DNA of 64,000 nucleotides from assembly GCF_014489475.1 (NCBI RefSeq), contig NZ_CP060820.1, positions 2,434,001 through 2,498,000 on the forward strand. Direction: 5' to 3'. Within the stretch, counting starts at the first letter, position 1. Each line of letters starts with the position of its first letter. Position numbers and translations under genes: made by a program. The stretch comes from Lysobacter terrestris (GTDB lineage: Bacteria; Pseudomonadota; Gammaproteobacteria; Xanthomonadales; Xanthomonadaceae). The notes under the pieces were generated by a model. That model was given only the letters and a program-made list of their open reading frames with translations, was not told the DNA's origin and did no database searches. Shown one piece after another: positions 25,873 to 36,754 of this stretch.

Positions 25873-26780
25873 TACTTCGCCTTGCCCGCGTGGCCGGGCT
25901 TTTCCTCATCCGCCGGAACCACCCGGATCAGGCCTTCCTGCGCGGTGCTGGCCACCAGGCGGCCTTCGCGGTCGTAGATCATGCCGCGCGCCAGTCCGCG
26001 CGAGGACTGCGCGCTGGGGCTGTCGATCGAATACAGCAGCCAGTCGTCGGCGCGGAAGGAGCGGTGAAACCACATCGCGTGGTCGAGCGAGGCCATCTGC
26101 ACGTTCGGCTGGTAGTAGCTGATGCCGTGCGGGAAGGTCGCGGTGCCCAGCAGGTGGAAGTCGGAGCAGTACGCGAGCAGGGCGCGGTGCAGCTCGGGCG
26201 CATCGCCGACCTTCTCCGAAAGGCGGAACCACACGTGCTGGTAGGGCGGGCGCTTGGGCGGGTTGAGTTCGTCGCGCGGATACACGTGGCGGAACTCGAA
26301 CGGCCCCTGCCGCGACACCCAGCGCTGCACCTTGGTCGGCAGCGTGGCGAGGATCTCCGGCGCCAGCGCCGGCGCGGGATCGATGTCCTCGGGCTTGGGC
26401 ACTTCCGGCATCGACAGCTGGTGCTCGGCGCTGTCCTCGTCCTTCTGGAACGAGGCGGCGAGGAACAGGATCGGTTGGCCGTGCTGGATCGCGGTCACCC
26501 GGCGCACCGAGAAGCTGCCGCCGTCGCGAGTGCGGTCGACCATGTAGACGATCGGCGCCTCGATGTCGCCCGCGCGCAGGAAGTAGCCGTGCAACGAATG
26601 TGCGTTGCGCGGCGCGCTGGCACTGTCCATCGTCGCCTGCGCGGCGGACAGCGCCTGGCCGAGCACCTGGCCGCCGAACACGTACTTGGTGCCGATGTCG
26701 CGGCTCTGGCCGCGGAACAGGTTGTCCTCCAGGCGTTCGAGCGAGAGCAGTTCGATGAGCTCGGAAACGGGGGAGGTCAT
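25872..26780 (-). CDS. tesB: Acyl-CoA thioesterase II
   Basis: 302 residues; E. coli TesB has 286. It is a double hot-dog protein: YVFGGQVLGQALSAAQATM and HSLHGYFLRAGDIEAPIVYMVDRTRDGGSF in the first half, and YCSDFHLLGTATFPHG with SLDHAMWFHRSFRADDWLLY in the second. The Asp of SLDHAMWFH corresponds to the catalytic Asp of the family. It hydrolyses medium- and long-chain acyl-CoA. The downstream gene overlaps its stop. Confidence 0.95.
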   Translation of the reverse strand: MTSPVSELIELLSLERLEDNLFRGQSRDIGTKYVFGGQVLGQALSAAQATMDSASAPRNAHSLHGYFLRAGDIEAPIVYMVDRTRDGGSFSVRRVTAIQHGQPILFLAASFQKDEDSAEHQLSMPEVPKPEDIDPAPALAPEILATLPTKVQRWVSRQGPFEFRHVYPRDELNPPKRPPYQHVWFRLSEKVGDAPELHRALLAYCSDFHLLGTATFPHGISYYQPNVQMASLDHAMWFHRSFRADDWLLYSIDSPSAQSSRGLARGMIYDREGRLVASTAQEGLIRVVPADEEKPGHAGKAK

Positions 26781-26863
26781 GGGGTCGGGGGCCTGCGGAG
26801 CGGGGCGGCAAGTATATCGGGCGGGCCCAAAGCCCCTGCCGGAGTGATCGTTTCAATGCGTCG

Positions 26864-26881
26864 GGCGGGCCTCGGCCCGCC
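26864..26881. repeat. GGCGGGC hairpin repeat, copy 1
   Basis: GGCGGGC and GCCCGCC pair around CTCG. It belongs with the copies at 26905-26922 and 54943-54960. It lies in the gap between tesB and the amidase gene. Confidence 0.7.
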
Positions 26882-26904
26882 GCGGGGATTGCGGGAAGTC
26901 CGAC

Positions 26905-26922
26905 GGCGGGCCGGGGCCCGCC
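26905..26922 (-). repeat. GGCGGGC hairpin repeat, copy 2, touching a stop codon
   Basis: GGCGGGC and GCCCGCC pair around CGGG. On the minus strand the stem starts at the base right after the TAG stop of the amidase gene, reading CGTAG then GGCGGGC, so the hairpin may end the transcript. Confidence 0.7.
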
Positions 26923-27495
26923 CTACGGGATCAGCCGTTCCAGCGGCACCGAATCGAGCACGTGGCGCCAGGGGAACAACGGCCCCGGATCGAGCTTGCG
27001 CGCGACTTCCACCGCCGGATCGTCCGCGGCGGCCTGCAGCGAGGTGTCGAGGTCCTCGTGGCCGGCGACCTGCCGCAGCGACGGCACTTCCGCCTGCAAC
27101 CTGTGCAGCAGGGCGATCAGCGCGGCGATCTGCGCGTCGGTGTAGGGCTCGTCCATCGCCTGGTGGCGCGAGTCGTGCCAGTGCGGGTAGCGGCCGGTAT
27201 TGACCAGTTCGATGCCGATGGCGCGCGCGTTGTAGCCGCGCACGTGGTGGGCGACGCGCTGCAGCGACACGTACTGGACCACGCCGCCGTCGCGGTCGAT
27301 GTAGTAGTGGCCGCTGTTGCCGGTGCCCGAGGCGTACAGCTCGCGCTCGCCGAATTCCCGGGCCATGGCCAGGTCGGGCAGCTCGGTGCAATGGATCACC
27401 ACCAGGTCGATCTGCGCCAGCGGCCGCGCGTCGAGCTTGGCCTCGTAGGGCAGCAGGTCGACGGTGATCGGCAGCGGCGGCAGGTCGGGCAACAT
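26923..27495 (-). CDS. N-acetylmuramoyl-L-alanine amidase, AmpD-like (amidase_2)
   Basis: 190 residues. IDLVVIHCTELPDL holds the first zinc-ligand His, SGHYYIDRDGGVVQYVSLQRVAHHVRG the substrate groove, and VAGHEDLD the second His and the ligand Asp of the T7-lysozyme/AmpD fold. It would cleave muramyl-peptide bonds during cell-wall recycling. No signal peptide is present, as in cytoplasmic AmpD. It is divergent from the MOSC gene, 51 bases away. Confidence 0.88.
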   Translation of the reverse strand: MLPDLPPLPITVDLLPYEAKLDARPLAQIDLVVIHCTELPDLAMAREFGERELYASGTGNSGHYYIDRDGGVVQYVSLQRVAHHVRGYNARAIGIELVNTGRYPHWHDSRHQAMDEPYTDAQIAALIALLHRLQAEVPSLRQVAGHEDLDTSLQAAADDPAVEVARKLDPGPLFPWRHVLDSVPLERLIP

Positions 27496-27546
27496 GCGCC
27501 GGATGCTAGCATTCGCCTCCGATCCACTCGCTCCGACGGGGGCTCC

Positions 27547-28044
27547 ATGACCTTGCCGCCGTCGGATTCCGAACTGGGCAGGCTGATGGCGACCCTGCCG
27601 CGCGCCGGCCGGGTGGAGTGGATCGGACTGCGGCCTGCGCGCGGGCAGGCGATGCAGGAAGTGGCGCAGGCCGAAGCCGTGACCGGCATCGGCCTGCTCG
27701 GTGACCGCTACGCCGGTGGCAGCGGCAAGCGCGGCGTGACCCTGATCCAGGCCGAACACCTGCCGGTGATCGCGGCGCTGTCGGGCCATGCGTCGGTGCT
27801 GCCGGCGCTGCTGCGGCGGAACGTCGTGGTTTCGGGCCTGCCGCTGATCGCACTCAAGGAGCGGCGCTTCCGCATCGGCGACGTCGTCCTGGAAGGCACG
27901 GACGAATGCGATCCGTGCTCGAACATGGAGCAGGCGCTGGGTCCCGGCGGCTTCAATGCGATGCGCGGCCACGGCGGCCTGTGCGCGCGGATCGTCGCCG
28001 GCGGCGTGCTGCGCCTGGGCGATGCCGTGACCGTGCTGGCCTGA
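27547..28044 (+). CDS. MOSC-domain protein
   Basis: 165 residues. VTGIGLLGDRYAGGSGKRGVTLIQAEHL and RRNVVVSGLPLIALKERRFRIGDVVLEGT match the MOSC beta-barrel, and DECDPCSNMEQAL carries the conserved Cys, followed by RGHGGLCARIVAGG. MOSC domains bind a molybdenum-cofactor sulfur or act on N-hydroxylated substrates. Cofactor binding is inferred from the family. Confidence 0.9.
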   Translation: MTLPPSDSELGRLMATLPRAGRVEWIGLRPARGQAMQEVAQAEAVTGIGLLGDRYAGGSGKRGVTLIQAEHLPVIAALSGHASVLPALLRRNVVVSGLPLIALKERRFRIGDVVLEGTDECDPCSNMEQALGPGGFNAMRGHGGLCARIVAGGVLRLGDAVTVLA

Positions 28045-28116
28045 CCGGAATCCCGGTCGCTCTCTTTTTTCGCGCGTGCCCCGCTGCATGCGCCGCTTAT
28101 GGATCACACGTAACCC

Positions 28117-28637
28117 ATGCCCGGACATTGCATTCTCTGCCACGGCTTCGAAAGCGGGCCCGACGCCACCAAGGTGACGGCGCTCGCCGACGTCGCGCAG
28201 CGCCTGGGCTGGACCCATGAGCGTCCCGACTTCACCGACCTCGATGCGAAGCGCGAGGTCAGCGAACTCGGCGACGTGCCCGCGCGCGTCGAGCGCCTGC
28301 TCGCGCTCGCCCGCGAGGCGGCCGCGCGCGGACCGCTGGTGCTGGCCGGATCGAGCCTTGGGGCGTGGATTTCCGGCAAGGTCTCGATGCAGGTGCCGGT
28401 GCGGGGCCTGTTCCTGATGGCGCCGCCGATCGTGCTCGATCCCGCGTATCCGCTCGAAGCCGCGCGCGTGCCGACCAGCATCGTCCATGGCTGGGACGAC
28501 GAACTCATCCCGGCGGCGCAGGTCATGCAATGGGCGCACTCGCGCCGCGACCGCCTGCTGATGGTTGACGACACGCACCGGCTGTCGGCGCACGTCGAGG
28601 CCAGCGCCATCGCCTTCGGCGAGTTCCTGGAGGCGCT

Positions 28638-28641
<4 letters not shown>
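28117..28641 (+). CDS. Small alpha/beta hydrolase
   Basis: 174 residues. The nucleophile elbow is G78-S-S80-L-G82, the acid is in [10 protein letters not shown] (about 127) and the base is His154 of DDTHRLS. An oxyanion HGFESGP motif is near the start. It resembles YqiA/YcfP-like hydrolases, and the substrate is unknown. Its stop overlaps the rlmKL start by four bases, so the two are translationally coupled. Confidence 0.85.
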
Positions 28642-30787
<2,146 letters not shown>

Positions 30788-30788
<1 letters not shown>

Positions 30789-31043
30789 GGCCTGTGAATG
30801 CTTATGGCATATGTCGCGTTGCTCCTCAGTGGTCGCCAGGTGGTGTTGCGCAGCGCAGCGCCTTGCTGCCTGCAAGGTCAAGCTGTGCGGCGCCGCATGG
30901 CGGCCACTGAGGGGCAACCCGAAGGGCCGGGCCTGTCGCACGGCCGTCAGCGCGCCTGTGCGCGCGGTTCGACACACCCGCTCTTCCTTGCGCCACACGA
31001 CCTCAGGCCCGGCGCGGCATATGCCATAAGCGTTCACAGGCCC
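30788..31043. repeat. 256-bp MITE-like element with 26-bp terminal inverted repeats
   Basis: The ends (30788-30813 and 31018-31043) are 26-bp inverted repeats with one mismatch, beginning GGGCCTGTGAAT and ending GCGTTCACAGGCCC. Inside are two further inverted pairs: 30818-30838 with 30898-30918 (18 of 21 positions match) and 30926-30935 with 31004-31013 (perfect 10 bp). No transposase frame is present and no target-site duplication is clear. It fills the whole space between the rlmKL stop and the next gene. Confidence 0.7.
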
Positions 31044-31048
31044 TGCGC

Positions 31049-31651
31049 ATGAAACGCCCGCGCCCCGGGGTCCTCACGTTCTTCTGGCAATGGCTGAAGA
31101 ACCCGCTGCGCACGGCGGCGCTGGTGCCGTCCAGCTCCGAGCTGGCCTACGCGATGATCGCCGAACTGCCCGACGACACGCAGCGGGTGATCGAGCTGGG
31201 CGGCGGCACGGGCGCGATCACCCGCGAACTGCTGGCCGCGGGCATCCACGCCTCGCAGCTGCTGGTGCTGGAGCTCAACGAGGAGCTGCATGCCCACCTG
31301 CACGCGCGCTTCCCCGGCGTGCACGTCGTGCTCGGCGATGCGCGTTCGCTGCCCGAACTCGCGTCCGGTTGCGGGTTCCTGGACGAAGGGCTCGCCGACG
31401 CGGTGGTGTCCGGACTCGGCCTGCTGACGATGCCGCCGACGCTGCAACGCGACATCCTCGCCGCGGCACTGGCATGCCTGCGCGCCGACGGGGTCTTCAT
31501 CCAGTTCACCTACGGCCCGGCGGCGCCGCTGGCCGATTCGGTGGTGAAGCAGCTGGGCCTGAAGGTGCACCGCGGCGACTTCGTCCTGCGCAACGTGCCG
31601 CCGGCGACCGTGTACGTGTATTCGCGCCACGCCGCCGCCGCGGCGCATTGA
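31049..31651 (+). CDS. Class I SAM methyltransferase (phospholipid N-methyltransferase-like)
   Basis: 200 residues. The opening FFWQWLKNPLRTAALVPSSSELAYAM is typical of the PmtA-like group, which methylates phosphatidylethanolamine. Motif I is VIELGGGTGAITRELL, followed by LVLELNEELHAHL and VVLGDAR. The start lies six bases after the inverted-repeat element, with no good ribosome-binding site, so expression signals must lie inside the element. The phospholipid substrate is inferred from similarity. Confidence 0.8.
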   Translation: MKRPRPGVLTFFWQWLKNPLRTAALVPSSSELAYAMIAELPDDTQRVIELGGGTGAITRELLAAGIHASQLLVLELNEELHAHLHARFPGVHVVLGDARSLPELASGCGFLDEGLADAVVSGLGLLTMPPTLQRDILAAALACLRADGVFIQFTYGPAAPLADSVVKQLGLKVHRGDFVLRNVPPATVYVYSRHAAAAAH

Positions 31652-31744
31652 AGCCAAGGCCGGAACGCTCCTTCGCCGCGGCATTCCTTCGGCTCGCGGG
31701 CCCGCGACGCCATCCTCGTGGGCAGCCCACAGGAGCGCATTCCC

Positions 31745-32605
31745 ATGAACACCCTGGCCCCCAGCCGTTATGCCCGCGCCGTCCGCACGCTGCGCGGTGA
31801 AGCCACCTCCGATGGCGCTGGCGTGCGCCTGACCCGCGTGATCGGCGGGCCGGCGCTGCCGGACCTGGATCCGTTCCTGCTGCTCGACGAGTTCGGCACC
31901 GACCGGCCGGAGGACTACATCGCCGGCTTTCCGGAGCATCCGCACCGCGGTTTCGAAACCGTCACCTACATGCTCGACGGGCGCATGCGCCATCGCGACA
32001 ACCATGGCAACGAAGGCCTGCTGACGCCGGGCGCGGTGCAGTGGATGACCGCCGGCCGCGGCCTGGTGCATTCGGAAATGCCCGAGCAGCAGGAAGGCCG
32101 CATGCGCGGCTTCCAGCTGTGGGTGAACCTGCCGGCGAAAGACAAGATGACGCAGCCGCGTTACCAGGAATTTCCCGCTGGAGAAATGCCGGTCGTGCAG
32201 CCGGGCGCCGGTGTCGCGGTCAAGGTAATCGCCGGCGATGTCGACGGCGTGCGCGGGCCGATCTCGCAGCCGGCGACCGATCCGCTGTACCTGGACATCG
32301 CGCTGGACGCCGGGCAAGGCTGGGAATACACCCTGCCCGAAGGACACAACGCCTTCGCGTACGTGTTCGAGGGCGAGGCCACGGTCGGCGATGGCGAGGA
32401 TGCGCGCCGGCTGGACACGCACGAGATGGCCGTGCTCGGCGGCGGCGCCGTGTTCAAGGTCACCGCAGCCGGCAAGGACGCGCGCCTGATCCTCGTCGCC
32501 GGGCGCCCGCTGCGCGAACCGGTGGCGCGCTACGGTCCGTTCGTGATGAACAACAAGCAGGAGCTGATGCAGGCGTTCGTGGACTTCCAGGAAGGCCGCT
32601 TCTAG
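31745..32605 (+). CDS. Pirin-family protein (first of two)
   Basis: 286 residues. The N-terminal cupin has DPFLLLDEFGTDRPEDYIAGFPEHPHRGFETVTYMLDG, with the HPHRGFE metal-binding set, and SEMPEQQEGRMRGFQLWVNLP; the C-terminal cupin ends AVARYGPFVMN-like (PVARYGPFVMNNKQELMQAFVDF). Some bacterial pirins show quercetinase activity and others modulate enzymes. A second pirin of equal length lies at 34166-35026 on the other strand. Confidence 0.93.
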   Translation: MNTLAPSRYARAVRTLRGEATSDGAGVRLTRVIGGPALPDLDPFLLLDEFGTDRPEDYIAGFPEHPHRGFETVTYMLDGRMRHRDNHGNEGLLTPGAVQWMTAGRGLVHSEMPEQQEGRMRGFQLWVNLPAKDKMTQPRYQEFPAGEMPVVQPGAGVAVKVIAGDVDGVRGPISQPATDPLYLDIALDAGQGWEYTLPEGHNAFAYVFEGEATVGDGEDARRLDTHEMAVLGGGAVFKVTAAGKDARLILVAGRPLREPVARYGPFVMNNKQELMQAFVDFQEGRF

Positions 32606-32646
32606 CAGGATCGTTCTAGCAGGTTCGTTCTACAGGATCGTTCTAG
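32600..32646. repeat. Three-and-a-half copies of a 14-bp tandem repeat across the pirin stop codon
   Basis: TTCTAGCAGGATCG (32600-32613), TTCTAGCAGGTTCG (32614-32627), TTCTACAGGATCG (32628-32640) and TTCTAGC. The first copy contains the TAG stop of the gene. Confidence 0.8.
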
Positions 32647-32655
32647 CGCGACCAC

Positions 32656-32684
32656 GCACCGTCCCCCGTTGCGGGGGACGGTGC
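32656..32684. terminator. Strong hairpin between convergent pirin and aqpZ genes
   Basis: A 13-bp perfect stem (GCACCGTCCCCCG with CGGGGGACGGTGC) closes a TTG loop. No T-run is seen, but its position between two stop codons fits a two-way transcript end. Confidence 0.65.
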
Positions 32685-32691
32685 GCACGCG

Positions 32692-33402
32692 TCACTCGCG
32701 ATCGAGCATGCGGTGCAGGAAGCCGCCCAGCAGCCCGCCCAGCAGCGGTGCCAGCCAGAATAGCCACAGCTGCGAGATCGCCGCGGGGCCGGCGAACAAC
32801 GCCACGCCGGTGGAGCGGGCCGGGTTCACCGAGGTGTTGGTGACCGGAATGCTGATCAGGTGGATCAGGGTCAGGGCGAGGCCGATCGCGAGCGGGGCGA
32901 AACCCGCCGGCGCGCGCGGCCCGGTGACGCCGAGGATCACCACGAGGAACATCGCGGTCATCACCACCTCGCACAGGAATGCGGCGGTCACGCCGTAGCC
33001 GCCCGGCGACAGCGCGCCGTAACCGTTGCTCGCGAACGCGCCCGCGGCCTTGGCATCCATGGCGAAGCTGGCGGTGCCGCTGGCGATCTGCAGCAGGATG
33101 AAGCCGGCGAGGATCGCGCCCGCGACCTGGGCGACGACGTACGGCAGCAGGTCGCGCGCGGCGAAGCGGCCGCCTGCCCACAGGCCCAGGCTCACCGCCG
33201 GATTGAAGTGGCCACCGGAGATGTGGCCCAGCGCGTAGGCGCCGGTCAGTACGGTGAGGCCGAAGGCGAGCGCCACGCCGAGCAGGCCGATCCCGAGCGG
33301 GTTGCCCTCGCCACCGAAATTCGCCGCCAGCACCGCACTGCCGCAACCGCCCAGCACCAGCCAGAACGTGCCGACGAACTCGGCACCCAATCGCTTCATC
33401 AT
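32692..33402 (-). CDS. aqpZ: Aquaporin Z
   Basis: 236 residues with six membrane helices and both NPA loops, HFNPAVSLG and SVNPARSTG, plus [17 protein letters not shown] in helix 1 as in AqpZ. The selectivity-filter residue after the second NPA is Arg, and Thr-Ser before it matches water-specific channels. Two ATGs are adjacent (33402 and 33399). It is a single gene convergent with the pirin. Confidence 0.95.
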   Translation of the reverse strand: MMKRLGAEFVGTFWLVLGGCGSAVLAANFGGEGNPLGIGLLGVALAFGLTVLTGAYALGHISGGHFNPAVSLGLWAGGRFAARDLLPYVVAQVAGAILAGFILLQIASGTASFAMDAKAAGAFASNGYGALSPGGYGVTAAFLCEVVMTAMFLVVILGVTGPRAPAGFAPLAIGLALTLIHLISIPVTNTSVNPARSTGVALFAGPAAISQLWLFWLAPLLGGLLGGFLHRMLDRE

Positions 33403-33470
33403 GAGCCTGCTCCCCAACGGCCCGGGATGGGCCGCATGCCGGCCGATCCTACGCCGCTCCGGGGCCGCAG

Positions 33471-33505
33471 AAACAAAACGGCGCCAGCGGTTGCCCGCCG
33501 GCGCC
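33471..33505 (-). terminator. Intrinsic terminator
   Basis: GGCGCC (33480-33485) pairs with GGCGCC (33500-33505), with inner GCGG/CCGC pairing, and runs into GTTTTGTTT on the minus strand. It ends the gene at 33531. Confidence 0.8.
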
Positions 33506-33530
33506 ATCGTGTCCCTGTCTTGCGTGCTGC

Positions 33531-33971
33531 TTAGTTGCTGCTGAGGCGCGCCGTGCCGAACTTCATCGATTCGGTCTGCTGCAGCACCTGGTTGAGCTGT
33601 TCCGGCGAGGCGGCCTGCACCCACATGTAGGCCATGCGGCCGTCGGGCAGCTGCACCACGGTCTCGCGCGCCTGGACCTGCGTTCCGGCGATCTCGGTGC
33701 GGTACCAGGTGACCTCGCGGCCGTCGATGTTCACGCGTTCGGCGCGGTTGCCCCCCTTGGGCTTGAACGGCGCTTCCTTCGCAATGGTCATGCCGAACGC
33801 CTCGCTGCCGTCCTGCCGCAGTGCACGGCAGAAATCGGAATCGGCGCCGCCGCGATGTTCCCAGGTCAGCCCGGTATCGGCGGCGAGGTACGGGCAGGCG
33901 CCCGCGTCCTGGGCCGCAGCGGTGCCGGCGAGCGGCAGCAGTAGCGGCAAGAGCCAAACAGGCTTGTTCAT
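33531..33971 (-). CDS. Small secreted hypothetical protein
   Basis: 146 residues with a Sec signal ([20 protein letters not shown]). The mature part has two Cys (GACPYLA, DFCRALR) likely joined by a disulfide, and a strand-rich body ending in [19 protein letters not shown]. It is periplasmic by inference; I do not recognise the family. The ATG at 33971 is directly before the signal. Confidence 0.75.
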   Translation of the reverse strand: MNKPVWLLPLLLPLAGTAAAQDAGACPYLAADTGLTWEHRGGADSDFCRALRQDGSEAFGMTIAKEAPFKPKGGNRAERVNIDGREVTWYRTEIAGTQVQARETVVQLPDGRMAYMWVQAASPEQLNQVLQQTESMKFGTARLSSN

Positions 33972-34165
33972 GGCGTTCCCCCTGAGTTGCGATGTTAAGG
34001 GTCGGTGAAACGCAACCCTTGGGCCGACCATAGCGCTGTTTCAGGGACTTGACAAATTCCTGCGTTTCACATCTCTGAATCCGGCCTCAGTGCCGGTTGA
34101 AACCGTTTCTGTCGTAACGGTTCCTTTTGCGATCAATCACTTGGCGCCGGATCCGGCCCGTCCAG

Positions 34166-35026
34166 TCAGCGCTCTGGGAGCGGGATGAATTCGCTCTCGC
34201 CCGGCACTGCGCCAAACCGGCCGTCCAGCCAGTCCTGCTTGGCCTGCTCGATGCGCTCGGACGAGCTGGAGACGAAGTTCCACCACATGTGCCGCGGCGC
34301 ATCCAGCGGCTCGCCGCCCAGCAGCATGGCCTTGAGCGGTGTTTTCGCCCGCAGGCGCGGTCGGGTGGCGGGATCGAGCACGATCAGGTGCTGCGCGGGA
34401 ATATCGGCGCCGTCGAGTTGCGCCTCGCCCTCGAGCACGTACAGCGCGCGCTGCGCGTGGCCGTCGTCGAGGTCGAGCTGCGCGTCCGCATCGAGGTCGA
34501 TCGCCACGTACAGCGTGTCGGCGAATACGCGTACCGGCGATTCCTCGCCGTAGCCGCGGCCGGCGACGATGCGCAACCACGCGCCGTCGCGACGCTGCTG
34601 CGGCAACGATGCCGCCGCGTGGTGGAAGAAGCCGGGTTCGGTTTCCTCGAAGCTGCGCGGTAGCGCCACCCAGGTCTGCAGGCCGTGCAGCGGATGCGGA
34701 TGCTCGCGCAGTGCCGGCGGCGTGCGTTCGGAATGGGCGATGCCGCGGCCGGCGGTCATCCAGTTCACGTCGCCGGGTTCGATGTCCTGCACGCTGCCCA
34801 GCGTGTCGCGGTGGGTCATGCGGCCGGACCACAGGAACGTCACCGTGGCCAGGCCGATGTGCGGATGCGGGCGCACGTCGACGCCGCGGCCGGCTTCGAA
34901 CATCGCCGGTCCCATGTGGTCGACGAATACGAATGGCCCGACCGAGCGCGCCTGGATCGACGGCACTGCGCGCCGCACCTGGAAGCCGCCGAGGTCGTGC
35001 ACGCGCGGCGAAATGATCAGGGTCAT
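34166..35026 (-). CDS. Pirin-family protein (second)
   Basis: 286 residues. RSVGPFVFVDHMGPAMFEAGRGVDVRPHPHIGLATVTFLWSG holds the metal-binding HPHIG motif; GDVNWMTAGRGIAHSER and HGLQTWVALP complete the first cupin, and the second cupin ends in RHMWWNFVSSSSERIEQAKQDW. It belongs to a different pirin subgroup from the protein at 31745. Its start overlaps the stop of the lipoprotein gene upstream by four bases (ATGA), so they form one unit. Confidence 0.93.
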   Translation of the reverse strand: MTLIISPRVHDLGGFQVRRAVPSIQARSVGPFVFVDHMGPAMFEAGRGVDVRPHPHIGLATVTFLWSGRMTHRDTLGSVQDIEPGDVNWMTAGRGIAHSERTPPALREHPHPLHGLQTWVALPRSFEETEPGFFHHAAASLPQQRRDGAWLRIVAGRGYGEESPVRVFADTLYVAIDLDADAQLDLDDGHAQRALYVLEGEAQLDGADIPAQHLIVLDPATRPRLRAKTPLKAMLLGGEPLDAPRHMWWNFVSSSSERIEQAKQDWLDGRFGAVPGESEFIPLPER

Positions 35027-35403
35027 GGCTGGATGCCTCCGGTAATGGCTTCGATTCGAAGGGTTGCGCGCGGCGTCGGGCCCGGATCGAGCGCGACCAG
35101 GTCGAGTTGCCAGCGGCCGAGCGTCGCCGATCGCGTGCGCTCGGTGTTCAGGGTGATGCGCACGGAGGGCGCGTTCCGGCCCGCGTAGGCGAACAGCACG
35201 TCGGCATCGCCGGCGCGGATGCACTGCACGTTGGCCGGGCAGCGCGAATCGTTGACGATGCCGAGGTAATGCAGGACCGATCCATCGGGCAACGCGGCGC
35301 GTTCATCGACGGCCAGCGAGTGCTCGCGCCCGGGCTGGATCCCGCCGCCGGCGGCGCAGGCGGACAGCAGCACGAGCATGCACAGGGCAAACGGGCGAAC
35401 CAT
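35023..35403 (-). CDS. Small lipoprotein
   Basis: 126 residues with lipobox MLVLLSAC. The mature part has YLGIVNDSRCPANVQCIRAGDADVLFAY, a pattern with two Cys seen in a family of small bacterial lipoproteins of unknown function. It is translationally coupled to the pirin downstream. Confidence 0.78.
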   Translation of the reverse strand: MVRPFALCMLVLLSACAAGGGIQPGREHSLAVDERAALPDGSVLHYLGIVNDSRCPANVQCIRAGDADVLFAYAGRNAPSVRITLNTERTRSATLGRWQLDLVALDPGPTPRATLRIEAITGGIQP

Positions 35404-35490
35404 GGCGACTCCTGCATCGATGTCGCGGCAAGGCTAGCACTCCCTTCGTAATGCGGAAGGGCGCGCGCCTGCAACGATCCATCGCAACGC

Positions 35491-36165
35491 CTATTCGTCG
35501 CGTCGCGAGGCGAGGCGATCGGCCAGGCGCGTGGGTTCGGGCAGGCGGTAACCGGTGACGAAACGCATGACCATTTCCGGCGCCGTCGCCATCGCCACGC
35601 GATGGCCGGGCGAGACCACCAGCGGCAGGCAACCGGCCTTGCTGCGCAGCAGCCAGCCGATCTGTGCGCCCTTGTCGCGCAGCGTGGTGAAGGCGCCGCG
35701 CATGTCGTGCAGCGTCGTCGTGTTCTCGCCGACGAGGATCTTCTTGGCAACGCCGATGCTGGGCAGGTCGGTGGCGATGCCGAAGTGGGCGGCAATGCCG
35801 AGCCGGCGCGGATGCGCAATGCCCTGGCCATCGACGAAGACCAGGTCCGGCGTCACCGAGAGCAGGCACAGCGCTGCCAGCAACGCCGGCAGTTCGCGGA
35901 AGCTCAGCAGCCCCGGCACGTACGGCATCCGCTTCGGTAGGCGCACGAGCCGTGTTTCCAGGACCTGCAGGCTGTCGGCATCCAGCAGCACGGCCGCGGC
36001 GCGGGTGGTGGCGCCGTCGTCCTCGAAGCCGACATCGAAGCCGGCGACGGTGCGCAGCGGCTTGGGGAATGCATCCTTCAGGACGACCTGGCGCGCCAGG
36101 TCGTCCTGCACGGCGCGCAGCGCGGCGACGTCGCCGGTCCACTCGGGAACGGGTGCGAATGCCAT
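35491..36165 (-). CDS. nfi: Endonuclease V (deoxyinosine 3' endonuclease)
   Basis: 224 residues. [30 protein letters not shown] and [20 protein letters not shown] carry the active-site Asp, Glu and Asp-His residues of EndoV. It nicks the second phosphodiester bond 3' to inosine in DNA. The start at 36165 overlaps the stop of the phosphatase gene by one base (TGATG), so the two are cotranscribed. Confidence 0.95.
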   Translation of the reverse strand: MAFAPVPEWTGDVAALRAVQDDLARQVVLKDAFPKPLRTVAGFDVGFEDDGATTRAAAVLLDADSLQVLETRLVRLPKRMPYVPGLLSFRELPALLAALCLLSVTPDLVFVDGQGIAHPRRLGIAAHFGIATDLPSIGVAKKILVGENTTTLHDMRGAFTTLRDKGAQIGWLLRSKAGCLPLVVSPGHRVAMATAPEMVMRFVTGYRLPEPTRLADRLASRRDE

Positions 36166-36689
36166 CAGTAGCGCTCGTCGCGCAGCGTGGCGGCGCCGCG
36201 GGCGTCGATCGTGATGGTGAGGCGGCGGTCGAATTCGCCATCGCCCATCGGCGCGACCTCGCAAGCGCACAGCGCGGCGGCAATCGCCGGCGCGGTGTTG
36301 CTGTGGCCGACGACCAGCACGGTGCCGTCGCGATGGTCGTGGCGCAGCTGCACGGCGAACTCGCTGGCGGGGCGGCTGGCGTCGTACGTGGTCACGGCCA
36401 GCGCGTGCGCTTGCGCCGCGGGCGCGGCCGTCGCCTGCGTGCGCCGGTAGCCGGTCGCGTAGGCCGCGCGCAGCGGTGCGTCGCGCAGCGAAGCAGCCAG
36501 GGCCGTGGCCCGTGCCTGCCCCGCGGCGGACAGCGGCGGATCCTTGCTGCCGTCGTCGGCCTTTTCGGCGTGGCGCACGACGACGAAGCTGACGCGCTGG
36601 GTCGCTGCCGGCGCCGTCGCGCACCCGCCGAGGAGCGTTGCGAGGAGCAGCGCACCAGCAAGACGCGGGCGAATGAACGTGCGGAGCAT
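36165..36689 (-). CDS. Histidine-phosphatase-superfamily lipoprotein
   Basis: 174 residues. Lipobox LLGGC, then the RHG-type active site [39 protein letters not shown] and the second His in [14 protein letters not shown]. Such proteins act as phosphatases on small molecules or phosphohistidine; here the enzyme should be periplasmic. Possible starts are 36689 (used) or an ATG 14 codons upstream with a basic leader. Confidence 0.88.
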   Translation of the reverse strand: MLRTFIRPRLAGALLLATLLGGCATAPAATQRVSFVVVRHAEKADDGSKDPPLSAAGQARATALAASLRDAPLRAAYATGYRRTQATAAPAAQAHALAVTTYDASRPASEFAVQLRHDHRDGTVLVVGHSNTAPAIAAALCACEVAPMGDGEFDRRLTITIDARGAATLRDERY

Positions 36690-36754
36690 GGCGGGTCCTG
36701 TCGTGGTCGCGTCGAGCTTACGCGTGTGCATGCTGCTGCGGCGGTGGCCGGCGG

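Noticed and set aside
30798-31052. Small frames inside the 256-bp inverted-repeat element
   Set aside because: No ribosome-binding site or family pattern; a transposase cannot fit in this length.
34081-34122. Terminator after the second pirin
   Set aside because: Two weak stems (CCGGC/GCCGG and AACCGTT/AACGGTT) are present, but no T-run follows, so I could not support a terminator call.
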